Shown here: one piece after another, positions 36,762-46,653 of the stretch
Layout: the number at the start of each line of letters is the position of its first letter
How positions within the stretch are numbered: the first letter of the stretch is position 1
Program-made: the position numbers and the translations under genes
Assembly (NCBI GenBank): GCA_963709875.1
Contig: CAVPYB010000003.1
Coordinates: forward strand, 124,001-188,000
Source: JAQBDA01 sp963709875
GTDB taxonomy: Bacteria; Chloroflexota; Anaerolineae; Anaerolineales; UBA4823
Length of the DNA stretch: 64,000 bases
Direction of reading: 5' to 3'
The notes under the pieces: generated by a model
What the model saw: the letters and a program-made list of their open reading frames with translations, nothing else
Databases searched by the model: none
What the model was told of the DNA's origin: nothing

Positions 36762-38555
36762 ATGCCGACAAAACTAAGCCGTTTCTGCGATGGGATCATG
36801 GAGGCTGGCTGGCTTGCAGCTGTAATATTGGTCCCTTTGTTTTTTAACGTTTATTCGAGCAGGATATTCGAACCAGATAAAATCACCATGCTGCGCAGCC
36901 TGGCACTGCTGGTGCTGGCTGCGTGGCTTGTGAAGATTGTTGAAACGAGGGGATTTAGATGGGAGCGTATTGATCCAGGAAGCTCTCGAATTAAGTCGAT
37001 TCTTCGGATTCCCTTAATCGCTCCTGTTCTGGCACTGGCAGTTATGTATATAATTGCCACCCTTTTCTCGGTCTCACCCAGTGTAAGCCTATGGGGTTCT
37101 TACCAGAGGCTGCAGGGCACATACACAACGCTATCTTATCTTGTATTATTTGCGGCACTGGTAGTTAATCTACGCAGTAAGTCTCAAGTTGACAGGCTCA
37201 TCACGGTGATTATCATGGTCAGTCTTCCGATCATGTTATACGGTGTACTGCAGCGGTTTAAACTCGACCCTGTGCCTTGGGGTGGTGATACGTCCCGGCG
37301 TATTGCAGCAAATATGGGCAATTCGATCTTTGTCGCTGCATACCTGATCATGGTATTTCCACTGACCGTGGGTCGCATCGTAGACGCCTTCAAAGCGATC
37401 CTCACTGACAGCGACCAGCTTCTGCTGCCGGTTGTGCGGGCGACAATCTATATTTTTATAGCTGCACTTCAGGTTGTTGCCTTATACTTCAGCGGAAGCC
37501 GTGGACCCGCTTTGGGCTGGATGGCAAGCTCGTTTTTTCTGTTTTTGCTGCTGTCCTTGTATTGGGGGAAACGCTGGCTGACGATCACCACGGTTGCTGT
37601 TGCAGCGGGTATGGCAGTATTTTTGGTCGTGTTCAATATTCAGGGTGGACCTTTGGAAGGCTTGCGTCAATCCCCCGCTATCGGACGCTTTGGACGCCTG
37701 CTGGATGCGGAGAGCAACAGTGCGTTGGTTAGGAAGTATATCTGGGAGGGAGCAGCGGACCTGGTTTCGATCCATGAGCCTCTTGAATTCCCGGATGGCA
37801 GCCGAGACAGCTTCAATCTGTTGCGACCACTGATAGGCTACGGGCCGGAGAGCATGTATGTCGCTTACAACCCGTTTTACGTGCCCGAACTCGCCCATGT
37901 GGAAAAAAGAAACGCCTCACCCGACAGGTCGCATAACGAAACCTGGGATTCACTGGTCATCACTGGGGCTGGGGGGATCATAGTTTATCTGTCTGTATTC
38001 CTGTCGGTGTTTTATTATGGTTTGAAGTGGGTTGGACTGGTGCCAAATAAAAGGCAGCGCACGCTCTTCTTCTTGTTGATCTTAGCAAGCGGGGTTATCG
38101 GGGCTGTTGGTCTCGGGATCTGGCGGGGTGTTGAGTATTTTGGGGTTGGGATGCCGTTCGGAATGCTGATCGGTCTGCTGCTGTATATCACCCAGGTGGC
38201 GATATTTTCTCAATACCAAATGCCATCCAACTCAGGTGAAGCTACCCGATCGCTTGTTTTGATCGTCCTGCTGGCGGGAATTATCGCCCATTTCGTAGAG
38301 ATAAATTTTGGTATAGCCATCGCTGTTACCAGGACGTATTTCTGGGTATTCTCGGCTTTGCTGCTGTGTGTTGGGTACATCCTGCCCCTGTATGGCGAGT
38401 ACGAACCTGGCAGCCTGGCTGAGGCGAACCCAGGCACAGCCGTTCAGCAAGCTGCGAAAGGTGGGCGCGGCGGGCAGTCTTCGAAGAAGCGTCGCGGGCG
38501 AACTGGCGGCAGGTCGTCTGCAGACTCACAAGTCAGTTGGAGGGTCGCTGCGTGA
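36762..38555 (+). CDS. O-antigen ligase / polymerase family membrane protein
   Basis: A 597-residue protein with about 11-12 membrane helices. A large outside loop (about residues 290-400) contains GRFGRLLDAESNSALVRKYI and LIGYGPESMYVAYNPFYVPE. The following HNETWDSLVITGAGG matches the Wzy/WaaL family's HN..ld segment. It would polymerise or ligate the glycan outside the cell. The C-terminus is a basic, disordered tail. The stop TGA overlaps the GTG of the next gene, so the two are coupled; in some relatives the pair is one fused protein. Confidence 0.85.
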   Translation: MPTKLSRFCDGIMEAGWLAAVILVPLFFNVYSSRIFEPDKITMLRSLALLVLAAWLVKIVETRGFRWERIDPGSSRIKSILRIPLIAPVLALAVMYIIATLFSVSPSVSLWGSYQRLQGTYTTLSYLVLFAALVVNLRSKSQVDRLITVIIMVSLPIMLYGVLQRFKLDPVPWGGDTSRRIAANMGNSIFVAAYLIMVFPLTVGRIVDAFKAILTDSDQLLLPVVRATIYIFIAALQVVALYFSGSRGPALGWMASSFFLFLLLSLYWGKRWLTITTVAVAAGMAVFLVVFNIQGGPLEGLRQSPAIGRFGRLLDAESNSALVRKYIWEGAADLVSIHEPLEFPDGSRDSFNLLRPLIGYGPESMYVAYNPFYVPELAHVEKRNASPDRSHNETWDSLVITGAGGIIVYLSVFLSVFYYGLKWVGLVPNKRQRTLFFLLILASGVIGAVGLGIWRGVEYFGVGMPFGMLIGLLLYITQVAIFSQYQMPSNSGEATRSLVLIVLLAGIIAHFVEINFGIAIAVTRTYFWVFSALLLCVGYILPLYGEYEPGSLAEANPGTAVQQAAKGGRGGQSSKKRRGRTGGRSSADSQVSWRVAA

Positions 38556-39997
38556 TAACGGCACTGCTCGTAAGCTTCGTAATGGTGACGCTTGCTTACA
38601 ACTACATTTCTAATCCCAGTGGATTGCAGTCCGCTGTTGGGGTCATCGCCTCGGCATTGACAAAGCTCCCAACTCAAAAATTTTCTACATCCTATGGCAT
38701 CCTGGCGTTAATGCTGTTAACCTGGCTGCTCGTATCGATGGTCCTTACAGCTGAAGCGCAAAGGTATGAGAGCGCCGGTGCCTGGCTGAAAGTGCTCGGT
38801 TTATCATTGCTGATTTCCGGAGCGGTGAGCCTGCTCTATTGGGTATGGCAGGCGGGCACCCTGGCATCAATGGCGCGCACGACTGCCAATGACCTTGCGC
38901 AGGTGCTTCAGCAGGTGCATCGCTATGAAAGCCTGCTGGCTGGGTTCTACGTGTACACTTTCGTAATCATGGCCAGCCTCGGTTTCCTGCTGCCGGATGG
39001 CATCACAGGCAGGCAGCCGGTGCTCACTATCGCTGGGGCTGTGACAGGGGTTGCCGGGTTAATCATCGTGCTTGCACTGACTGCCTATACCAACCTGAGG
39101 GTTGTCCAGGCTGATATCGCCTTCAAGCTGGCAGAGCCATTTTCACGTGCAGGGCAGTGGCCGGTTGCAATCGCTATCTACAACCGAGCCAACGATCTTG
39201 CGCCAGCGGAGGATTATTACTATCTATTTTTGGGACGAGCCTATCTGGAGCACGCCAAAACACTGCAAAACCCTGATGAGAGGGAGGCACTGATTGCTCA
39301 GGCTGAGAGCGATCTTCAAATAGCTCAGACGATCAACCCCCTGAATACCGACCATACTGCGAACCTGGCACGCCTGAACAGCCTATGGGCTTCATATGCA
39401 GGCACACCGGAGGAGAGGGCGCAGAAGATCGAAGATTCAGATCAATACTTTTCGAGGGCTGTCACATTAAGCCCTAACAACGCCCGCATCTGGGATGAAT
39501 GGGCCTTGCTCTATCTCAACTTAATAGGAGACCCGGAAGCGGGTATTGAGCGATTGGATCGAGCTATGAGTATCGATCCGAAGTACCACTGGACGTACGC
39601 GCTCCTGGCAGATTATCACAACCGCAGCAGCCAAACAATCGAGGACGAAGAGAAGAAAAGGGACGCATTAATCAAGGCGGTGGGTTTATACAGCCAGGCC
39701 CTGGATCTGCCGACACCCGGTGAGCCGGCAGCAAAATTTGGATATGCGGTTGCTATCGCAGGACTGGAAGCCCAATTAGGAAATACGGTTGACGCTATCG
39801 TCGCTTACGAAAAGGCACTGGAACTTGCGCAGCAGGATAATGAGCGATGGCGAATCGAAGAGGTCCTCGGGACGCTGTATCTGCAATTGGGTGATGGGAA
39901 TGCTGCCTTAATGCATTACCAGAATGCGCTGGCACTCGCTCCCGATGATCAAAAAGAAAGATTGCAGAACATCATTAATCAGATCAGTGGTTCTTAA
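38552..39997 (+). CDS. Membrane-anchored TPR protein coupled to the O-antigen ligase
   Basis: About 482 residues: four to five membrane helices in the first 180 residues, then TPR repeats (IAIYNRANDLAPAEDYYYLF, YFSRAVTLSPNNARIWDEWA, ALMHYQNALALAPDDQKE). GTG at 38552 overlaps the upstream TGA (GTGA) and is preceded by GGAGGG seven bases away. This is a true coupled start rather than a frameshift. It probably acts with the ligase, for example in chain handling; this is inference from the coupling. Confidence 0.8.
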   Translation: MITALLVSFVMVTLAYNYISNPSGLQSAVGVIASALTKLPTQKFSTSYGILALMLLTWLLVSMVLTAEAQRYESAGAWLKVLGLSLLISGAVSLLYWVWQAGTLASMARTTANDLAQVLQQVHRYESLLAGFYVYTFVIMASLGFLLPDGITGRQPVLTIAGAVTGVAGLIIVLALTAYTNLRVVQADIAFKLAEPFSRAGQWPVAIAIYNRANDLAPAEDYYYLFLGRAYLEHAKTLQNPDEREALIAQAESDLQIAQTINPLNTDHTANLARLNSLWASYAGTPEERAQKIEDSDQYFSRAVTLSPNNARIWDEWALLYLNLIGDPEAGIERLDRAMSIDPKYHWTYALLADYHNRSSQTIEDEEKKRDALIKAVGLYSQALDLPTPGEPAAKFGYAVAIAGLEAQLGNTVDAIVAYEKALELAQQDNERWRIEEVLGTLYLQLGDGNAALMHYQNALALAPDDQKERLQNIINQISGS

Positions 39998-40012
39998 ACC
40001 AATGTAGCAATT

Positions 40013-41815
40013 ATGAATGTTCTGACGTTTGGGGTATCTCTCGCCCTTAGTCTGCTGCTCGTGCGCGTTGTTCGAAACCTGAGCTTCCAGTACGGGCAAG
40101 TTGTGCAGCCCCGATCCGACCGCTGGCATCACAGACCAACTGCAACGTTGGGGGGAATAGCGATTTACATGGCTGCATTGGTCAGCGTCATCCTCAGTAT
40201 ATATATAAATTATGGTTGGAGTTATCCACACTGGGGATTGCTGGCAGCCTCCAGTTTTATGTTCTTCCTTGGTCTGTACGACGATATCAAGCATTTAACT
40301 CCCCCAGCCAAGTTAATTGGGCAGCTTATCGCAGCATCCATCGCTATTTATTTCGGCTATACCACCGATTTCTTCACACCCAGGATTGCCAACAGCGTAG
40401 TTGCTCAGATCCCGAATATAGGGCTGACTTTCCTCTGGTTGGTTGGGATCACCAACGCGATTAATTTACTGGACAATATGGATGGGCTGGCGGGGGGGAT
40501 CTCTCTAATCACCGCGTTGATATTAAGTTTCTTCTTCTGGCGCCTGGGTGACACCAGCTTGTTGATCATCTCCCTGGGTCTGGCAGGCGCCATTTTGGGT
40601 TTTCTGGTGTTCAACTTCCCGCCGGCGTCGATTTTTATGGGTGATAGCGGCAGCCTATTCATCGGCTTTACCCTGGCTGTGCTTTCTATTGCGCGCCAGC
40701 CGCAGGCATCCAATGTATTCGCGATCATGGGCGTGCCAACGTTGATCTTCTTGCTGCCGATCCTGGATACCACGCTGGTGACCCTTACCCGATTATTGCG
40801 GGGCCAATCGCCGACGCAAGGAGGCAGGGACCACACCTCGCACCGGCTTATCGCATTTGGTTTAACCGAACGGCAGGCAGTTCTGGTGCTATATACGGTC
40901 GCTATCGTATCGGGTGTGGTTGCTCTGGCGCTCGAGACCCTGGATTACTGGCTGAGCCTGGTGCTGGTGCCTGTACTGGTCTTGCTGTTTGCCTTGCTCA
41001 CCGCATACCTGGGCAGGTTGAAAGTAGTCGTTTCTGCACCCAAGAATGGGGGGATGATCTCCAGATTGGTCATCGAGCTGACATACCGGCGGAGACTGCT
41101 GGAAATTGCATTGGACATGCTTTTGATCGGGTTGGCATACTACCTAGGCTTCCTGACTTACAACCGCTTTTCGATGACGGAAACAGGGATACAGCTCTTT
41201 CTGAACTCTTTACCAATAGCTTACGCAGCCTCTTATGTGTCCTTTATCGTCTTCGGTGTGTACAGGGGAGTGTGGCGCTACGTTGGTATACAGGAGCTGA
41301 TCCGCTACGGTCAAGCTGCCATTGGCAGCATGCTGATGGTTATGGGTGCGGTGGCTTTGATATATACCTTCGATCAGTATCCTCCCTCTATATTTATTTT
41401 CTTCGGGATCTATATATTCCTTGGATTGGCGCTGACACGTTCGTCATTTAGAATTCTGGACCAGGCACGTGGGCAGCAGGTTCGGGGTGAAGAACACAGG
41501 ATACTGATATTCGGGGCTGGTGATTCAGGTGAGCTTGCAGTGCGCTGGATTATGACCAACCCACAACTCGGGTATCGGGCGATTGGATTTCTCGATCAGG
41601 ATCCACTGATTGCCGGCAGACAAATTCACGGAGTGGACATACTGGGGAATGTGGATGTGTTGGAAAAGATCGTTGACCAAAAAAATATTGCTGGCGTCAT
41701 CATCACCCCTGGAATGTTAGATGACAGCAGAAGTGTCGAAAAAATCCTCGATATTTGCCGGGCGAAGGGAATATGGGTGCACAGCTTGCGCATAGAGTTC
41801 GAGCAAATCGAATAG
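40013..41815 (+). CDS. WecA/TagO-like sugar-phosphate transferase fused to FlaA1-type N-terminal region
   Basis: A 600-residue fusion. Residues 1-335 are a polyprenyl-phosphate GlcNAc-1-phosphate transferase: DD at 90-91, NLLDNMDG (151-158), GDSGS (210-214) and GRDHTSHRL near 272, on ten or so helices. Residues 350-600 are the four helices plus Rossmann (CoA-binding-like) domain (RILIFGAGDSGELAVRWI) found at the N-terminus of FlaA1/CapD/PglF sugar dehydratases. The catalytic dehydratase domain is absent. The first half would start glycan assembly on undecaprenyl phosphate; the second may sense nucleotide or tether a partner. Confidence 0.85.
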   Translation: MNVLTFGVSLALSLLLVRVVRNLSFQYGQVVQPRSDRWHHRPTATLGGIAIYMAALVSVILSIYINYGWSYPHWGLLAASSFMFFLGLYDDIKHLTPPAKLIGQLIAASIAIYFGYTTDFFTPRIANSVVAQIPNIGLTFLWLVGITNAINLLDNMDGLAGGISLITALILSFFFWRLGDTSLLIISLGLAGAILGFLVFNFPPASIFMGDSGSLFIGFTLAVLSIARQPQASNVFAIMGVPTLIFLLPILDTTLVTLTRLLRGQSPTQGGRDHTSHRLIAFGLTERQAVLVLYTVAIVSGVVALALETLDYWLSLVLVPVLVLLFALLTAYLGRLKVVVSAPKNGGMISRLVIELTYRRRLLEIALDMLLIGLAYYLGFLTYNRFSMTETGIQLFLNSLPIAYAASYVSFIVFGVYRGVWRYVGIQELIRYGQAAIGSMLMVMGAVALIYTFDQYPPSIFIFFGIYIFLGLALTRSSFRILDQARGQQVRGEEHRILIFGAGDSGELAVRWIMTNPQLGYRAIGFLDQDPLIAGRQIHGVDILGNVDVLEKIVDQKNIAGVIITPGMLDDSRSVEKILDICRAKGIWVHSLRIEFEQIE

Positions 41816-41825
41816 GGAGATCTGG

Positions 41826-42926
41826 ATGAGCGAAGGGAAAACAAGAGTATTTGACAATCCGATCCCAATGGTAACCGTAAAGGGTAACCATCAGGAGATA
41901 GGTCAACAGATTGGCGAAAGCTGCCGGGAGCAGGTGCGGCGCAGCATCGAAAATGCTCGCTCGTTGTTGATGAGTGCCTACGATGAGCTGCAGCTTGATT
42001 GGGCCGGCGCGGAAATTCAAGCACGCAAGTATATTCCTTTTGCGCAAGAGCGATACCCTCAGTATGTGGAAGAGATTATTGGGATGGCAGAAGGTGCAGG
42101 GGTAAAGTTCGATGACCTGGCAGTCGTAAATGCCATGGAGGCTGTCACCATGGATGCCCTGCACCTGACCAAATGCACCAGCCTGGCGGTGAATGGGAGA
42201 CATACAGCGGATGAGCACGTGCTAATCGGGCATAATGAGGATTGGCTTCCGGAGGAGGAGCCTGAAGTATATCTAGTGCACGCCACCCCGATCGACGAGC
42301 CACCCTTCCTGGCGATGACCTACGGAGGGCTGCTGCCTAATATCGGATTCAATGCCGCAGGAATTGCTCAATGCTGTGATTCTGTCTATCCCAATGACAG
42401 CCGGATTGGCATTCCCAGGGTGATCGTTTCCCGGGCAGTCCTGGGTGCTCAGTCACTCGGAGAAGCGATGCGCTGTATGCTCACGCCGCAGCGCGCTGCC
42501 GGGTACAACCATTTATTGGTCCATGAAAGTGGGGAATTATATAACGTGGAGGTCTCTGCAAGGCGATTCGCTATACTATATGGCGAAGATGGGTATGTGA
42601 TGCACACTAATTTTTATCTTGATCCTGAGATGCGGGCCATCGAAGACGATTCTGACGAGCTGATCGCCACTCGGGTTCGCTACTATCGAGGGTTAGGGCT
42701 GCTAAAGTCTGCATCTAATCACTCGATAAAGTCTTTGCAGAGCATCTTATCGGATCATATCAACTATCCGGATTCGATTTGCAACCACGCGGAGAACGAT
42801 CTCAATCCGTTGGATCGCGAGAAGACGATCAACTCGATGGTTATCGATCTGAGCTCAAAGGCCATGCATATCGCCTGGGGCAATCCGTGTACCAGCAGCT
42901 ACCATACCTATCATCTGAACTCTTGA
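41826..42926 (+). CDS. C45-family peptidase / acyl-CoA:6-APA acyltransferase-like protein
   Basis: A 366-residue Ntn-hydrolase relative. The segment HLTKCTSLAV places the likely nucleophile at C117, to be exposed by self-cleavage. HNEDWLPEEEPEVYLVHATP and NEAGIAQ-like FNAAGIAQCCDS follow as in the C45 family. Relatives cleave or transfer acyl groups. GGGAG lies seven bases before the ATG, and it is ten bases after the WecA-fusion stop, so it may belong to the same transcript. Its connection to glycan synthesis is unknown. Confidence 0.83.
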   Translation: MSEGKTRVFDNPIPMVTVKGNHQEIGQQIGESCREQVRRSIENARSLLMSAYDELQLDWAGAEIQARKYIPFAQERYPQYVEEIIGMAEGAGVKFDDLAVVNAMEAVTMDALHLTKCTSLAVNGRHTADEHVLIGHNEDWLPEEEPEVYLVHATPIDEPPFLAMTYGGLLPNIGFNAAGIAQCCDSVYPNDSRIGIPRVIVSRAVLGAQSLGEAMRCMLTPQRAAGYNHLLVHESGELYNVEVSARRFAILYGEDGYVMHTNFYLDPEMRAIEDDSDELIATRVRYYRGLGLLKSASNHSIKSLQSILSDHINYPDSICNHAENDLNPLDREKTINSMVIDLSSKAMHIAWGNPCTSSYHTYHLNS

Positions 42927-42938
42927 TTGGCCGCCGGG

Positions 42939-42960
42939 CTGGAAGAATAGCTTCCAGTCT
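42939..42960. terminator. Possible weak terminator between convergent genes
   Basis: A perfect seven-base stem CTGGAAG/CTTCCAG with a five-base loop, followed by TCTT only. It sits between the C45 gene and the creatininase gene, which converge. Confidence 0.35.
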
Positions 42961-42966
42961 TGAAGC

Positions 42967-44130
42967 CTAGCGGGGCTTTCCCCACAACCCATATCCGCTT
43001 CGACGGCGGGATTCCCTTCGTTGAAGCTGCGCCAGTATTTCATCAACATGGTCAATCTTTTCATCTATGGCGGCTTTCAGCCAGCGCTTGCCCTTTTGGG
43101 CTGTTGCCAGACTGCCTGCTCCATAAGACCCAGTGGCTGTATCATCATCCCAGGGAGGGTTCGCCACAAGTGCTCCACCCTCGACCCAATCCATATAATA
43201 CGAAGATGTAGCAATAAAATCGGTCTCATCGATAACACGATCCATGTGGACGAGATCCGGGCGGAGGTGGAGCATAAGGGCGGTCTCTAGCTCTCCGGCA
43301 TGCCCCATGCCTCCAATCTTCGATGAGCGGTGTTCAGTGAGGGCTTCAACACCTTTGGGACCGGATAGGTACAGCCAGGTTGTCGCGCAGAATACATGCC
43401 TATGCCGTTCACCCGAGTATTTGGCGACCTAAGTCAGAAACGAACAGTTGCCCCCGTGACCGCTGATCATATAAATATGCCGGCAGCCGCGCCAAGCGAG
43501 CTGGTCGACCACTGCCAAATAGAAGTCCTCGAAGGCGCGTCCACCAATGTTGAGCGTTCCTGCGAACGACTGGCGGTGGGTGCTGACGCCATAGGGCATG
43601 GCGGGCAAGGCAGCAGCTTTCTCCGGGACTGTTGAGATAACTCCCTGCGCAATTGCACTGATAATCACAGAATCAGTATTCAATGGCAGGTGATGTCCAT
43701 GCTGCTCGGTATGCCCTATTGGGACCAAGATTACTTTATCAACATCAGTCTCCGCCGGCCAGTTGTATCCCGGGGTGCGCATATGTGCACCTTCTTCGTT
43801 CACTGGGATCATGGTGATTGATGAACTGCCCAAATCCAGATTCAGACCCGAGGGTACAAGGGCATATACCCTTGTAAAACCGTCCTCTCGCAAGCTGGCA
43901 ACCAGGTTTCTCACAACTGGAGAGAACATTCTGTCATCAACAGCCAGCGTACTTCCTCGCCATCCGTAGGGAATGGGTGGCAGCAAACCAATTCGGTCTG
44001 GGGAAGATACTGCAGCTGCGACCAGCTCGAGCGTGTATCCTGTGCCCAAAGGTATGATAAGCGGTGTGTCACACGGTAAGGCTGCTACTTCCGGATACGT
44101 AAGATCTTCGTAAGGGAAGAATTGGGTCAT
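42967..44130 (-). CDS. Creatininase-family amidohydrolase, interrupted by an in-frame TAG
   Basis: The frame is continuous from 44130 to 42967 except for TAG at 43429-43431, between GHGGNCSFLT and VAKYSGERHRHV; a Tyr codon is likely there. The metal motif LVPIGHTEQHGHHLPLNTD starts only near residue 135. The preceding 125 residues repeat the same pattern without ligands (LIIPLGT, LLPPIPYG, REDGFTRVYALVPSG), so the protein looks like a degenerate plus an active creatininase domain. Whole length is 387 residues. Substrate is unknown. The start overlaps the MFS gene by four bases (ATGA). Confidence 0.8.
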
Positions 44131-45392
44131 ATCGTTGCTCCCTGATCTTGATTCATACGGGAATGGGGGTCAAGCACCCGGCTGTGAAGAAAATACGCTG
44201 AGATGATTCCGCCGGCAGCAGCCGCGATGAACGCGGCTGGGTAACCGCCTGCTTGAGCCAGAAGACCGCCGAGCAAGGGTGCCAGGATCGTAGCCGGGGC
44301 AATCAAGGTATTTGCCAGCCCGATATATGCCGGGCGTTCTGGAGCGGAGCCGAATTCCAAAATCATTGCCAGCCCTATTGTCCACAGGGCAACATTGGCA
44401 ATGCCTGCCAGCAGGAATACCAAATAAAACCAATTTGGTTGTGGCGCGAACCAGGCAAGCAGACCGCTTAAAGAGGCTGCCAGAAGCCCGCCGGTCATAA
44501 CCATACGATGGCTGTAGCGGTCTCCAAGCCAGCCCATGAGCGGGTTGGCGATAATCTGAGCTCCCATCAGTGCCCCGGTCATAAGCCCTACAGTTAGCTC
44601 GCTCATTCCTAGGATGGTAACAGCATACACAGTATAGAATGAAAACCCCATAACGGCGAATTGGGATAGCATCCTCACTGCGAGGAACCAGCGAAAATTG
44701 CGATCACGCCTGAGGATTGACACCAGCTTACGTGAGAATGAGAGACCGCTTTCGGGCAGGTTGGGTGAAGGGGTCTCGGGCTCGCGTGTTCCAGCAAGGA
44801 ACAGCCACGAGACCAGCATGGCGATGCTGGCAAGCAGGAAGCAAAGTGCATAGTCCAACGGTGTATCCAGGCGTGTCAGGATGTAGCCAGCAGCGACTGC
44901 ACTCCCGGTTGCAAGCAAATTAGCTGCTGCGGATTGGATGCCATAAAAAGTGCCCCGCCGATCGGGGGGCATAATTTTAGCGATCATGCTTTGCCAGGGC
45001 GTGGCTGCGAAGCCTCCTCCAAGTGCCTGCCAGATCAGCACCAAAAATGTTAGCAGCAGGGTTACCTGGGGGCTTAAACGAGGTGATACCAGGGCAAGTA
45101 AAGCCAATATTAAGAATGGTAAACGCTCTTGTGTGCTGATTACCAACACCATGGGTTTATACCGGCTCTGCCGAGATACGCGGTTGGCAATAAAAACCTG
45201 CGGCAGCTGCCAGCCGACGGAATGAAGTGCGGGGATCAGCCCAATCAAGATGGGTGAGCTGGTCAAGGTGCTGACGAATAGCGGAATTATAGTGACAAAA
45301 GATGCAAACCCAAGTGCAAGCCCGAAGAATGCTCCATCGGTGACGTTGAGGATATAGTTATAACGGAGATTTTTTAGGGTTTCTTGTTTCAT
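44127..45392 (-). CDS. MFS transporter
   Basis: A 421-residue permease with 12 membrane helices. The loop between helices two and three reads NRVSRQSRYKP, and after helix six there is the usual long cytoplasmic loop. The C-terminal half has LMGWLGDRYSHRMVM, matching the family's loop motif. The substrate cannot be read. It is coupled to the creatininase-family gene, so the pair may import and hydrolyse the same amide; this is inference. Confidence 0.85.
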   Translation of the reverse strand: MKQETLKNLRYNYILNVTDGAFFGLALGFASFVTIIPLFVSTLTSSPILIGLIPALHSVGWQLPQVFIANRVSRQSRYKPMVLVISTQERLPFLILALLALVSPRLSPQVTLLLTFLVLIWQALGGGFAATPWQSMIAKIMPPDRRGTFYGIQSAAANLLATGSAVAAGYILTRLDTPLDYALCFLLASIAMLVSWLFLAGTREPETPSPNLPESGLSFSRKLVSILRRDRNFRWFLAVRMLSQFAVMGFSFYTVYAVTILGMSELTVGLMTGALMGAQIIANPLMGWLGDRYSHRMVMTGGLLAASLSGLLAWFAPQPNWFYLVFLLAGIANVALWTIGLAMILEFGSAPERPAYIGLANTLIAPATILAPLLGGLLAQAGGYPAAFIAAAAGGIISAYFLHSRVLDPHSRMNQDQGATI

Positions 45393-45403
45393 AACTCATG
45401 TAA

Positions 45404-46649
45404 TCAGCTGCCAGATTTCCGCAGTAATCTACTTTTGCGGTGCTCAATTTCTGGCAGCCAGCGAATCCTCATGAATTCCCCTGCAGAAGGCGAGTTAAGG
45501 CAGCTAAGTGCGCCGTCTGTCCAGTACAACGCCAGCTGGATGTCTTCAGACCGATGTTCGTAGTATTTTGCTAACTCGATATATGAATCGATATGGCCGT
45601 GGCCGGCTGCACTCTGCCATAGCGGTAAGGCGAACTCGAAATCTCCCTGTTGTTTGTAGATCCGTGCCAGGCGTTCGACTGCCTTGAAGATAATCTCATC
45701 CGGGATATCGCCATCCAGAATATCCGGATGCTCGAGACCATGGATGTAAAGCTGGGTGGCCGAATCGATATGGCCAATATCTTCGAAGAGGCGCGCCAGC
45801 GAGAGCAGGTCTACGCCATGCGTGCTGCCCTCTGTTAAGGGGTTGGAGAGGACGTCTGAAGTATGTGCCAGAAGAGCTGCCAACGAGACGACATCCAAGG
45901 CGTTGTGATAAAAAACCCCTCTCAATGCCTCGGCATAGCCGCTTCGTAAGTAGTCAAAGTAGAGCTGAGGGATCATCCACCCGGGGACATCTTCTTGCGA
46001 GCGCTGCGCGCCAAGGATGTGGGCTTCGATATACCCAAGTGTTCGGCTGGGTAGGCGGTCCCGCCATAGACGGCGGCAAAGATGCAGAAGGTCAACATGC
46101 GCATAGTCATAGAATGGTGTCTGCCAACCATGGCTTGTATACCTGGAAATGAGCAGGGGGATGTCAAAGGCTTTACCGTTATACGTCACAAGAGCCTGAC
46201 AAGGTGCAAGGAATTCTTCAAGGGCATAGAGCTGGGCCGGTTCTTCAACTGGGTCGCGCATGAACAGCTGATGAAGGTGAAATTCGCCCTTGATGAAGCG
46301 CCCGGCTCCGATCAGAAAAGCGTAGGTGCCTGTACCTCCAGATAATCCGGTCGTCTCCGTGTCCAGAAAGGCAAATGATTCAATTGTGAAGTCGCTGATA
46401 CGTGAGTCTCCGGCCCAATCGGCCAACGCATTCAAAGGCGCATCACTCTGGAGGGCACTGGTGCCGTGCGGAAGGCTGCCGGTATAAATTTTCTTTACGA
46501 GGTAGGTCTCACCGGTCTGGGTGAGGTATGCTTGCCCTTCCAGGATGTCATCCAGAGAACTGGGCAGCTTCCTATCAGGAATCTGTTCGATATCTCCAGT
46601 CCCTACTTTTAACGCCTAATGATTTGAGCTTATCGCTGAGGGTAGGCAC
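45404..46649 (-). CDS. YprB-type RNase H-like exonuclease with TPR tail, one frameshift
   Basis: The core is intact: FAFLDTETTGLSGGTGTYAF (DxE of the RNase H fold), YNGKAFDIPLL, and YHNALDVVSL with the last Asp. TPR-like helices fill the C-terminus. The N-terminus begins with a GTG at 46649 (PTLSDKLKSLGVKSRDWRYR). It shifts near 46583 into QIPDRKLPSSLDDILEGQAY and YLVKKIYTGSLPHGTS before joining the core. Without the break it is about 414 residues. It likely trims nucleic acid ends. It is four bases from the M23 peptidase gene and followed by the MFS gene. Confidence 0.82.
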
Positions 46650-46653
46650 GACT

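Noticed and set aside
38537..38560. Frameshift joining the O-antigen ligase and TPR gene into one protein
   Set aside because: A GTGA stop-start overlap with GGAGGG seven bases upstream is a normal coupled start, so no shift is needed.
43429..43431. TAG read as pyrrolysine
   Set aside because: TAG is used as an ordinary stop in other genes here (for example at 53401), no Pyl genes are visible, and the family is not known to contain Pyl.
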